Below are positions 12,766 to 24,124 of a stretch of DNA of 64,000 nt, one piece after another. Position 1 is the stretch's first letter. Every line of letters begins with the position of its first letter. Location of the stretch: the NCBI GenBank assembly GCA_030549775.1, contig CM060180.1, positions 28,716,590 to 28,780,589 of the forward strand, given 5' to 3'. Source of the DNA: Tamarix chinensis (taxonomy: Eukaryota; Streptophyta; Magnoliopsida; Caryophyllales; Tamaricaceae). Under the pieces are notes generated by a model. It was not told the origin of the DNA. It made no database searches and saw only the letters and a program-made list of their open reading frames with translations. The position numbers and the translations under genes are program-made.

Positions 12766-15253
12766 TTCCATACTCACATGAATTGATAAAGACTATGCTG
12801 TGAACCGACTCTATATTTACCGGAGATCTAAAGAATAAGTCTATGCGGACTATTGATGAGTTCATATTTTGGCACATTTTATACCCTTATAATCTTAGTT
12901 TTTGGTAGTTTATTTAGCTAATATAGGGAAATAATTATTTTTTTATGCTTAAGTGGTAAAAATTGCATAAATTTTATTATTTGAGCTAAAATGATATAAA
13001 TTAAGTAAATTTAGAATAAGATAATATTTATTAATTTTTATTAATTTTATTTTACAGGTTTTATTTTAAAATTAAAAAAAAAACCTTTGGACTAACGATC
13101 GAAGGACGAAGGCCCAAAGGCCTGGAACAAGCAAAACTAAGCCAAGCAAGCCTCGACGCACAGCTTAGCACGGAAGAGAGATGCAACCGAAGAAAAGTCA
13201 GCAGGGCTGACGTGGAGAGCTGCGGCGATGGAAAAGAAAAGTAAGACAAGGGCTGACGTGGCATGGGGAGCAACGTTAATAAAAGGGAAGGGCAGCATTA
13301 ATTAGACAGGTAGAAGGCAGAGCCTTCCGAGGCTCTGTGGAGGACGACGCATAGAGAGACAGGCTCGACAAAGCCTTCAGCGCCAGGAAGCCAGACGGGT
13401 GCGACAGAGAAGTCGCACGGACTTCGAGTAAGACGCGCGGTAGAGGAACGAGGCAACAACGTAAGCCCTGTCAACCGCCAGGCGAAGGAAAAGAAAAAGA
13501 AGGAATTTGGCACAGAAATCAAGGCAGCGCCGAGAAGGAAGAAAAATTAGAGGAAGAATTTATACCGGTAGAATTATTTCAGATAAAATTAATTTTTATC
13601 TGAATAAATTCTTGAACTTTTATCCAAAATAAATTCCGGTTATTTCTTTCTTTTATTTTTAATTTATATTTTAGATATATATTCCTATGTAATTAATTCT
13701 TTAATTATGAGTGGCTGATTATTTATTGTTAGGGAATGAATTGAAACCCTAGACTATGGTTTGACTTATAATTTTATTTTCTTTGTTTCGTGAGATTGTT
13801 TCTTGACTCTATATTAATTACTATCGTTTATATGTATAATTCTGTCAAATATAGTTTATTTGGTGCATGCCTTGTTCTGGTACCTCATAAGTGACAGTAT
13901 GTAGGATTAATTGCTTGCTAGGTGACCATCTAAATATACTAGAATTTATATGTATAAATTGCAGCTAGGTTAGATAACAATTCACCTAATCGTTTTATAA
14001 TTCTAACCGAAGTGGTAAAACGTTTCGATACGTGTGGGTCAAGAAAAGGAAATACAGCTAGACATGCTTTTTGTACTAGTTTGGGTACTTAGATTGACAG
14101 CCTTCCACTTACACTTAATGCATTAAATCTAGTTAAATATAGGAGCCGCTTGTTGCTGCTATATTGCTAGTATTTAATAGGGTTAATATTGACGCTTTGT
14201 CGTATTAATTAATTAAGGGAAGTAATATAAGGTGTATAGACCTGCTTTTGGTGTGCAACTTGGTCGATCTCATTCTCACGATTAAATATTGACTTAGAGA
14301 TAAATATTATATTACAACCTAGTCTAGTGGTGGATTTTTATTTCCCTAACATATTTCTTATATCTACGGTTTTTATTATTATTTTCATTATTAGTTTATT
14401 TTATTTATTTCTTTTATTATTATTATTTTTATAACCCCCATTAATATTTTTCTTATTTATTTATTCTGTGTTATTTAGGATTTTTATTTTTAGTTTTAGT
14501 TTTATTTTCAAGCTAATTAAATAAAGGTGAGCCCTCTCAATCCCCGGCTTAGAACGATACCCTTATTTACCAGTGCTACAATTGACAACAAGAGGGTTTA
14601 AATTGCGTGCCGGCTTCAGTCACACCAACTATAGCTAGCCTTTATCATCTATTTTACTACATGTTGCTCACGTGATTATGCCATGTATACTGTGTTGTGT
14701 GTTTTGTATGTTGGCCTTAGCGCATCTTTACCTTACTCAGTATGTAGCGTACTGACCACCCGTTTCATGGGTGCTGCTCATTCCCACGAGCAGAGGACCC
14801 ACCTGAGTTTGTGCAGGTAGGAGATGATATATTCGATGCCTACGACTCTTACGAGGCATCGGGGGGCTGAGAGTTGAGCCTAGACTTGGCCTGGGGACTG
14901 AGAGCGACATGGTCAGACTCTCTTTTTCATTTTGTTTTACCCTATATCATTTTATTTTAGTTCTGTTTTGTCGTATGATACTTTATGTTCCTTGAGAACC
15001 TTGTCTATGTACCCCTTTGGTTTGTAAACCTTTTTATGCATACTCTGAATTTTATATTGTGAACTATTTAACTTCCTTATGAATCCTTGTTTTAAGTATT
15101 AGCTTTTGTTGGATGGTAATCCGTTTTAGCCTTATCACTCGGTACTGGAACAGTAGGAGTGAACCGGTCTGGTACTGAGTGTGGCAGTAATATCCCCATA
15201 ATTCACAGTTTTCTTATTCCGCTTTTGTTACTTCTTTCCTTTAAAATGAAATT

Positions 15254-15325
15254 TTTCAGTAGTGAATTTTGGGGGTGTTACAGTTTAATGTTGAATTGTA
15301 ATACCCCAAATTTTACTACTGAAAA
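15254..15325. repeat. inverted junction of elements D and E
   Basis: The last ~29 bases of D (15254-15282) and the first ~29 of E (15297-15325) are near-perfect reverse complements (TTTCAGTAGTGAATTTTGGG against CCCAAATTTTACTACTGAAA). They flank a 14-bp spacer made of D's target copy plus ATGTTGAAT. The two elements therefore meet 3' end to 3' end as a large palindrome with arms of about 5.7-6.0 kb, the arms being diverged over most of their length. Confidence 0.85.
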
Positions 15326-15351
15326 AAAAAATTATAACATAAGCTTAGAAC

Positions 15352-15666
15352 CATAGTATTAAAAACCAAATTGGACTGGCCGGTTCGACCGATAAACCAG
15401 TCAGGTCACCAACTATATTTTATGTACCGGTTCTCAAGATCTCAAAACTAGTAAAAACCGGTCAGACTAGTGAAAACTGGTGGATCGGTTAAAAAACCGG
15501 TTTAGAGCCGGTCAAATTCATGTGTAGTTTAATTTTTTTTATATTTCACATTTTTTGACTTAAAATATACCACCGGTCTAAACATTCCAAATCACTGGTT
15601 CAACCATTAAACCAATAAACTAGTTATGATATTGATTTGATTGCCAATCTGATTTTTAAAACTATG
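15352..15666. mobile_element. hAT-like MITE with CCGGTT-rich body
   Basis: Terminal inverted repeats start CATAGTATTAAAAACCAAAT on the left and, reverse-complemented, CATAGTTTTAAAAATCAGAT on the right. The flanks CTTAGAAC (15344-15351) and CTTATAAT (15667-15674) agree at 6 of 8 bases, fitting an eroded 8-bp target duplication. The 315-bp body is rich in ACCGGTT/GACCGG words and has no coding capacity. It is inserted in element E. Confidence 0.7.
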
Positions 15667-16768
15667 CTTATAATAAAAATATTGAGTGTTACTGTCACAA
15701 TTGATGTAAGTCTGGTTTAACATACCATCTTCACAACAATTACAAGGTTAAAGACATTAAAATTAAAACAAAGTAAATAGAAATGAGAGTAGCATTATAA
15801 ACATAACTAGGCATTTGGAGATTAACTCCGAGTATAATGATAAAATACAAACAAAAGAGACACCATAGAGATAAGAGTTTAATAGGGTATTTGTATAAAT
15901 TTATTCTTTGGATAACATAACTCTACGTCTATGCCATGATACAAAATATCACTCTATTCCATATTGAACATCATAGGCAGTAAAATCATATAGTTGGTCC
16001 TTAATTATCTACACAAAAGCATGAGGGTTATTCGCTTGTGGGAATAAGTATCACCCAAATTTCATTTTATTAAAAAGAATTAGCGGAAGCAAAATAATAA
16101 AACTATAAATTCTGGGGATATTACCGCCACACTTAGTACCAGACCAGTTCACTTATACCGTTTCAATACCAAGTGCTAAGGTAAAAGTATAAAATACAAT
16201 TTATGAGAAACTTAGCTATACTTAAATCAGATTAGCGTAAATAACAATTTACAAGGATAGAACTCACCAATGGTGGTTACAAAAACAACGATTACATTGA
16301 AACTATGAATTTAAAAGAGACAAAGTAAAACCCTAATAGTTTCGGGTAATTCCATACACTCTTTCCCGTTTCCCACTTGAATAGCATCTGAAAACGACCT
16401 GCAAGGGACACTGCCCATTGAATAGGTAGGGGCCCCACAAATGAAACCCTTCAATACTACGATATTGAGTAGCCCTTTAAAACACACTTAAAAATAGGCT
16501 TGCAATGTAACACATGATACACCACTATATTTATACATTACGACATGTGTAAACATAATATTCGCATCCATACATCCGCATATTAAACAAGTCAGTCGAA
16601 TATTTATGGTGCATACATAATATTCACTTTCGTACATTCACATACTTAACAATTTAATCAAATATTAATAGGTCATAATGAACAATCGACACTTTTAGAG
16701 CCTTAAGCTATTAGTCCATCATTATTCAATCATCTCTCGGATTTTAAATATCCATGCGAGTGCGGGAA

Positions 16769-17130
16769 CCCCACTATTATAGCCGGTTGATCGGTCACTT
16801 ATAGGGCAGAACACACATAACCACTATTATATGCTGGTAGATCGGTCTCCACGGCAAAATGCTCCTGGCCACTATTATGTCGGTGGATCGATCTGGCCCC
16901 GACTCTCATGCTGTTCCAATGTAAGTACTTAGTATCTTTTATGTGTCTTATCAAACTTAGGATTTGGTTTATTGAGCTCGGGACCCCCCAATATTATAGC
17001 CGGTGGATCGGTCACTTATAAGGCAGAACGCACCTAACCACTATTATATGTCGGTGGATCGGTCTCCAGGGCACCTCGGTCTCCAAGGCACCCCGGCACC
17101 TGGCCACTATTATGTCGGTGGATCGGTCTG
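16769..17130. repeat. higher-order repeat of element E (2 blocks of 3 units)
   Basis: Six units with core CCACTATTATNNCGGTGGATC are arranged as two blocks of three, the reverse complement of the array in D. Between units come GGGCAGAAC and CTGGCC words. The second block carries a small extra duplication (a repeated CTCGGTCTCCA phrase). That the block structure survives in two diverged copies shows it predates their separation. Confidence 0.85.
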
Positions 17131-18244
17131 GGCCATGCTCAATAATCTTCCACTTTACATGATTAGTGTTTTACCATATCTTATTCGACAGATTTCACCC
17201 TAGACATGCATGACTAGCTCAATCTATACTTATCCTCCCAAGAGGGTCTGCCTTATATCTTGAGACTTCTGCACCTCCTAACTCGCCCCGACATCCTTCC
17301 CTTATTCCACTTACTCACACTAGGAGCTCAACTCCTAAGTGTGTGGGTCAAGGCCCACTACCTTATACCCCAAAGTCCACTCACCGCCTTACCCTAGGGT
17401 TTTCTCTAGAAACCCTAATTTGGGCATATGTGGCCCATCCTTTTCTGCCTCACACAACCTAAACTATTTTAACACCCCACACGTCACAACCCTTAGATTC
17501 AACCCTCACTTCATACCTCGCTCATCCTCGTTTATTTTTATTATTTTCTTTTTCTTTTTCTACCTTCTCAATTTAAGGTTTCCTCCCAAACCCTAACTCA
17601 GTCTCCTATGCACCCTTATACTATCTCACGTACTATTTTTCACCCGAAGCCTCCAGTCACCCAAAAAACTCTTCCATTACCTTCTTCGCATCCCAAGACA
17701 ACTTTCCATACATAAATTTCACCCCCATATGGACTCTAACCATCCCATGCAAACCCTAGATTCTCCCACTCTTTCAATTTATTTAAAATCCCCTTTTATT
17801 CATCCACTCATAGCTCATGGATTATTTAGGTCATTCCTACCTACATTAGCCAACTTACTTCCCCTTGGTTATCTTACTTTCCCATTTTTCCTTTTTCATC
17901 CTTCCATCCCACATTACCACATTAAATATCCTAGCATGCATGTTCTAAAGGGCCACATCATATAATATCGTATGCACAACATATATAATCATCATCCACA
18001 TGCCATAAGGAAGTCACATAAGCATACATCCACTCCAAGTTGCGCTACGAATGATCAATCATTAAGCATAAAGTACACAATATGGCATAACATATGGCAC
18101 ACAAGGCACGTAACTCACATAATTGTTCCTAGCTACACCTTTACTTGGTTTAGGTTACCAAACTATCTCTCACACTTATTAGGTCACTAATCACCCTTCG
18201 TAATTGTTATACTTATCTTATTTCTCATTTGGTTTGTTAGATTA

Positions 18245-18625
18245 CCAAATTATCCTTCTCCTTTGTTATAATTACAAAATTGCCCCTTTAGTTGAATAAA
18301 TTACCAAATTACCCTTCTACATTATCATAATTACCAATTTGCCCTTTAGTTAGTTAAATTACCAAATTACCCTTCTTCATTATCAAAATTACCAAATTAC
18401 CCTTTAGTTAGTTAAATTACCCAATTTTCCTTCTCTATTATCATAATTACCAAACTACCCTTCTCCATCATCAAAATTACTAATTTACTCCTTAGTTGGT
18501 TAAATTGCCAAATTGTCCTTCTCCATTATTATAACTACCAATTTACCCTTTAGTTGGTTATATTACCAAATTACTCTTCTCTATTATCATAATTACTAAT
18601 TTACCCTTCTCCATTGTCAAAATTA
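18245..18625. repeat. 58-bp tandem repeat in element E
   Basis: The word CCTTCT follows ACCAAATTAC-type sequence at about 18254, 18313, 18371 and 18429, then after one longer step at 18517 and about 18574, so the period is 58-59 bp. Each unit pairs 'accaaattaccctt' with 'ccctttagttagtt'. No similar array is seen at the matching place in element D, so it expanded in E only. Confidence 0.75.
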
Positions 18626-21326
18626 TCAAATTTTCCATTTTCTTTATTAAATACCATATCATCCTTCCTTTATACCAAATTACCATTTTACCCCTTTTAT
18701 TTCTAAAATTACCATTTACCCTTTATTTATAAAATTATTATTTTACCCTTTACTTACAAAATTACCATTTGCCCCTTATTACACTACCCCATTCTCATTA
18801 TCCAACTCCACAACTATTATATTTAATATAACACTAATTAGCACCCACACATATTAGGGCACATTCTTGCATAAGACATATTACTTAAATACCCCTAGGG
18901 CTTATAATAATATTATTCATGCATTAATGATCACAATAACATAATACATCATGGATAAGTGCTTAACATTTTTCATTAATAACCAAACTCTCTCCTTAAG
19001 TAGTATTTCCACACATAGTACATAAATTATCATGCTTTCCTTTTTATTAATCAACACAAGAAACTACATATATTATATTAAACAACATATATCAAGCATG
19101 ATAATATATTAAAGAGCCTAATGTACTAACATACGTTTATACATGCATTTAAGTGGGGTTTAATTATTACTTTAATTCCCGCAAAATTGAACCTTACTAG
19201 TATTTCGGTTAAGGATTCAAGCTTTGACTAGCAAAACCAATACCTAAAAATAATATCAATGTTTATTATATTAGAATTAAGAAAAACCAAAGCATAAGAC
19301 TTTATAACACTTAATTAATGAAATCTTTAACTCAAAATATTATTATACCTTAAAATTTATTAAAAAAAATATACCAAGGCATGCAACGACACATACTACT
19401 TATGCAGCATGAGCTGCATGCAAAACAAGAGGGGGAGGGGTTCGAAATGGCAAGAAAGGGAGGAAGGAGAGATAATTTTGGGGCTAGGAAAGAAAGTTGG
19501 TGGTGGAGGATTTAAGGCAAATGAAGGATGTAGAGGTGGAGAGGGGGTGTAGGTGGTGGTCGGGGATGGATTGAAGGCAGCCAAGGGCGGCAGCAATGAG
19601 GCTACGAAGGTGGTTGCCCAGATGGAGGGGGATGAGAAGGAAGGAAAAGGAGGAGGAAAACAAGGGCTTGCAGGTGTTTGTTTCGGCCAAGGGAGGTTTG
19701 GGTGTGGTAGGGGAGGTTTCAGGGAATGGTTTGGTGGCTCAGATGGTGGCATAGGTGGCGTAACGGCGGCGGAAGAAGGAGGTGCGGGGTGGTTGCCGAG
19801 AAGGAAGGGAAAGAAGAGAAAAAGAAGAGGGGAGGAAGAAGGAGGCTGTAGGGTGGCTCGAGGGGTGGTGTGGTGGTGCAGGGGTGAGGTAGAGGGTGGG
19901 AGGGGTGGTCCAGGTGGCTGGTGTGGCGGTGGCAGCGGTGGAATGCGACGGTGGTGCAAAAAATAGGGAGGACGATGGAAGGAGAAGAAAGGATAGAAAG
20001 AAGGCTAGGGAAGGACATGGGAGGCTCGAAAATGGTAGGATGAGTTAGGGAGGGAAGAAGAAAAAGAAGAGGAAGAGAAAGGAGGGGATAAGGGGCTTAG
20101 TAGGGTGGCGATAAGGTGGTAAGAGCATGGGAGTTGCAGGGAGAGGGAAGGGAAATGAGGAGAATGGCAGGGCATGGGCGAGGAGAGGGAGAGGTGGTGG
20201 GGTCGAGATGGGGTGGGAAAAATGGTGTGTGTGTGAGAGAGAGAGAGATAGGGAGAGCAATAGGGGGAGGAGGGTTGTAGGTAGGGTGGCCAGAGATGGC
20301 AGAGGCGATTGGGTGCAACGTCGGGGAAAGGAAGAAGAAGAAGAAAGAAAGAAAGAAAGGGGGCGTATGCAAGCCGGCGAAGGGGGAGAAGGGAGTGGGC
20401 CGGCCCGGTCGGGGGAGAAAGGAAAGAAAAGAAAGAAGGGAGGCAGGTCGGGCTCGCGCGGGGGAGGAAGGAAGAAAAGCAAAGGGGGCATCTGAGCCGA
20501 ACGATGGGGGCAGAGGAGGCAAGGAAGGAAGGAAGGAAATGGGCCAGCGGCCTAGGGGCGAGGAAGACAGGGCAGACCAGGTGCTGGTGGCCCGAAGGAA
20601 GAAAAAGGAAAAAGAAAGAGAAAAAGGAGAAAAAGGAGAAGGAAAAGGAAAAGGGAAAAAAAGAAAGGGAAAATGGGGGAAAAATAAAATAATTTAATTT
20701 ATAAGTTAATAAAATGTAATATTTTTGGGTAATAGATTTATTTAATAATTTAATTTAATATAATTAAATATATGGGTTTAAAAATGACAATTTTAGTAAA
20801 ATATTGGTTTGGAAAATTAATTAAATAAAAAAGAGTATGATAAAATAAAAAAATATTTATTTTAATTTATTAAGTATTTATATCCAATTTTATATATTCA
20901 AAAATCCATAAAATAATTAAATTAAATAGATTTAAAAGCTAATTTATCCCAAATAAAAGTTATTTATTAAATTATAGACTTTTAAAATTTCGGGGGATTA
21001 TAGGCCAGTAGGTGACAATACCGTCAAGTTAATGAGACAGTTAAATACAGGTGTTCATATAAGATAATAAGTACTCATGCAAAACACAAAAATTATCACA
21101 AGGTAAGTACTAATCCAACCTCTTTATTAGATATAACAATTTTTATTTTTTTATTTAGGTTGAGTTCAGTGACCTCACTATTCTTAAATCTGGGGAACAG
21201 TGTGAAACACCTCTCTTAGGGACAACACACTTGAGCTACTATTATCTTCTGGTAAAACGTACCCAATATCTCTCAAGACAAAATACTCATGAGCCACTAT
21301 TCTTAAACTGGTGGAAGGGTCTAAAA

Positions 21327-21646
21327 TATAATTTTAAAAACCAAACTAGTATCATAACCGGTTCACCGATTTAGTGGTCAAATTAGTGGATTGGACTGGT
21401 CGGACAATGGTTTAGAATTTTCTGACCAGTGGTACATGTCAAGTAAAAAAAATGTAAAATATATATAAAATAATTAAACTACATATTAATTTGACCGGCT
21501 CCTAATCGATTTTTTGACTAGTTTGCCTGGATGATTTTTATTGGTTAGATCGTTTTCACTAGTTCTGATGTCTTAAGAATTGGTACATGGACTATGACTG
21601 ATTTGCCAGTTAATCGGTTGGAATAGCCAATCCACTGAACAATATG
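21327..21646. mobile_element. second copy of the CCGGTT-rich MITE
   Basis: Starts TATAATTTTAAAAACCAAAC and ends with a GCCAATCC..AATATG tail, resembling both ends of the MITE at 15352-15666 and of about the same length (320 against 315 bp). ACCGGTT/GACCAGT words fill the body. The flanks do not give a clear 8-bp duplication, so the exact ends are uncertain. It splits one unit of element F's motif array. Confidence 0.5.
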
Positions 21647-22130
21647 ACCTCTCAGAGATAACACACCTAAATTACTATTATTGTCTAGTGGAACAAACCC
21701 AACACTTTAGTTCCAACTCATGTACTCTTCTACTTTAATTCATTAATATATTATCCATTAGTTTACTTATCTCAAATCGTATTATTTTTCACGTTGAGTT
21801 TAGGGACATAATATTCTTAATATATTGGAATAAACTGATGCATGTTTCAAGGAAAAATGCTCTTGAGCCACTTTTATCGTCCGGTAGAACGAATCCATGA
21901 AATATCTCGACCCGAATCACGTGATTTTTCACTTTAAGTAATTAATATCTTATTCATGATTGATTTTAAAAGTACATACTATATTTAATGCATGTAAAGC
22001 ACATTACATAGATCATAAGGTGGTTCTCTAGGGTTAAGACCCTCATCTTCCTCTAAAACTCTAATTTAATCTTTTAGTCATAATTCTACTTCCATTACTC
22101 TTTTATCCACCAAACTTAGTACCTTTTTTC

Positions 22131-22133
22131 CTA

Positions 22134-22183
<50 letters not shown>
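22131..22183. repeat. (ATT)n microsatellite
   Basis: An uninterrupted TTA/ATT run of about 50 bases is followed by a short (ATC)n tail. It lies in element F. Confidence 0.9.
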
Positions 22184-24124
22184 CATCATTATCATCATCA
22201 TCAATATACTCAGATTTTAAGGCTTAACTCTGAGGTCTCGTATATGTGATAAAAAACCTATATCAAAAGTTACTATTTTCGGGGCTTATGAACCTTAATT
22301 TCACAAATCTATTATAACTTTTTGTATAGAGATCAAACAAATACCATATTCAATATACATTTCCAAAGCACTAATTTTAACAACATATTCAATTTTTATG
22401 GTCTAAATATACTATTTCATACATGTGATAATAGCCTTCTATTTTTAGGGTTATTATTCCCAAATTAGGTCATTTTCATACTTTATTAACATTAGGCCAT
22501 TTATTATTCTCTAACCACTTCCTATAAGCTACTTTGCATATTTTAAAACATATAACACATTAGAACACCATTATTTCCATATTAAACCCAAATTGACCAA
22601 TACCAATAACAAAAGCCCTTATTTCATACAGATCTTATATGTTTTGGTAAAATTATTTCCAAATCCTTGATATACCTTATTATACTCATTTTACACTCAT
22701 CATACCTCAACAAAACCCATGTTACAACCATATATCACACTGAGGGTTTCTAAACATAATATTATCATATGATATGGTAAAATCTTAGCTTACTTATTTT
22801 TTCCATCATGCAATATCAAATCTTATATCATATCATTAACATCCATTAATTTAAGCATATAGTAGTAATAACATGGTATCACAAAAAATCATGTATAACA
22901 CTTAGCAACAAAAATCCTAGACTACGATAAGTATCCTTACAGAGTTAGGCTCTAGTCTCTACACATGTAAATCCTATCCTGCCTCTTCCAAAACCTCCAA
23001 TAAATCACATAAGAAACCACAATAGAACACCATTAGGATTGAATATCATAATCAAGAAAAAGCTAAAGGAATGGATGGTAAAATAATAGAGGAAAACATA
23101 ACCAAATGAATGATTCGGGAAAACTTTATACAACCAAGTGGAGAAGAATGGTAGGTGGTGTCGAGAGGAAGGGTGGAGCAATGCCACAAGCTGCCATTGC
23201 TAGGCAGTGAGCAATGACTAAAGGGGGTGAAGGGTGAATGAAAGCAACTGTGGGAGGATGAATGGAAAAGGGCAAAGTAATGACATTGTGTGTCATTGCT
23301 AGGGGTTGATGTGGTGTGGTTTGCCGAAGGTGGAGCTTAAGCTGTAGTTGGTGTGGCTAAATGGTAGGGGTGGTGTTCAGTTTTTGGTGCTGCGACCAAG
23401 GAAGGAAAGAAAGGGGGTTATGTGAGTTTGGTCGAAAGGTGGGGTGGTGCACTAGATATTTTGGCCATTGGTTGGGGGTAGGAATAACAAAGGTGACCAA
23501 AGGTGGTGGAGGTATTTTGGTTGGACTTGTTGTTGGTGAATTTGTGGTTGTTTTGGTGATGATAAGGAGAAGGGAAGAGTAAGGAGTGAGGTTGCACTTG
23601 GTGGTGGAGTTTCTATAGAAAAAGAAGGGAGAAAATATGGTTGGAGAGCATTAATTATTGGGTGTATATATGCATAAACATGCATGCAGAGATGCAAAGA
23701 AGGGGAGGGTGCCATCGGGTGAGATTTTCAACCCTAACCCTTGACCGTAGGAACCGGGAGTGGCTTGGCAAGTGATGGGGGTGATGGGGGCATGGTAGTT
23801 ATCGTCTAAGGACAATGTTACATGTAGGAAGAAGGGGGAGGAAAAAGGAAAAAGAGAAGGACCGACCAAAGGAAGAAAAAGGAGAAAGAAGAGAATAGGG
23901 AAAAGAAAAAGAGAAGATAATAGGTTTGGGTTTTTGATTAGAATAAGGCTAATGTAATTTAGGTTAGGACACTAGGATAGTTTTATTATCGATCAAACGG
24001 ATTAGCCCAAAATTTTAGGGTTAGAGAGTTAGGGTAAGGTGGGAATATTAATTTTCAGATATTAGTATTATGTTACAAAGTAAATCACTAGGGATTAGGT
24101 TTAGCTAAATTTCGGAGTATTACA

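Larger units (their letters stand above)
9245..15282 (+). mobile_element. element D: 6.0-kb coding-free TG..CA element, giant solo LTR or LARD-like
   Basis: Begins TGTAATCCC and ends GGGGGTGTTACA, the TG..CA form of plant LTRs. It is flanked on both sides by GTTTA (9240-9244 and 15283-15287), a perfect 5-bp target duplication. No gag, pol, primer-binding site or second LTR copy is visible inside, so the whole 6038 bp may be one LTR left after recombination, or a non-autonomous LARD-like element. From the left it holds an AT-rich head, a C+T-rich segment (about 9600-10630) with a TATA box, TTA microsatellites, a two-block tandem array (12408-12765) and a GA/GC-rich stretch at 13080-13550. It matches element E in opposite orientation from end to end. 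The Ty3/gypsy Tat/Ogre lineage is only a guess, from the LTR size. Confidence 0.75.
15297..21002 (-). mobile_element. element E: inverted copy of element D
   Basis: Plus-strand left end TGTAATACCCC and right end GGGGGATTATA correspond to the reverse complement of D's ends, with the final TG changed to TA. The first ~70 bases of the element (20935-21002, reversed) closely match the start of D. Shared landmarks are the 3' segment near 16081-16180, the CCACTATTAT array (16769-17130) and a G+A-rich region (19410-20690), the complement of D's C+T-rich leader. Proline- or arginine-rich open frames in that region come from composition and are not genes. No protein domain is present. The flanks TGAAT (left) and GGCCA (right) do not match, so no target duplication is left. 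It contains a hAT-like MITE at 15352-15666. Confidence 0.7.
21003..24124 (-). mobile_element. element F: truncated TG..CA element
   Basis: The right end reads CGGAGTATTACA (to 24124), giving TGTAATACTCCG on the minus strand, the same start as D, E, A and C. The left side has no TGTAACACC end; it begins abruptly where E stops. Inside are at least three relics of a CCACTATTATCNTCCGGTRGAACG motif (near 21230, 21290, 21670, 21880), related to the D/E array. A G+A-rich segment (about 23150-23930) resembles the matching part of element A. No protein domain was found; the open frames in the G+A-rich part are compositional. Confidence 0.5.

Noticed and set aside
19396..20697. Long proline-rich (minus) and glycine/lysine-rich (plus) frames up to 187 codons
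   Set aside because: Purine-rich stretch of element E; several frames are open at once, as expected for low-complexity DNA.
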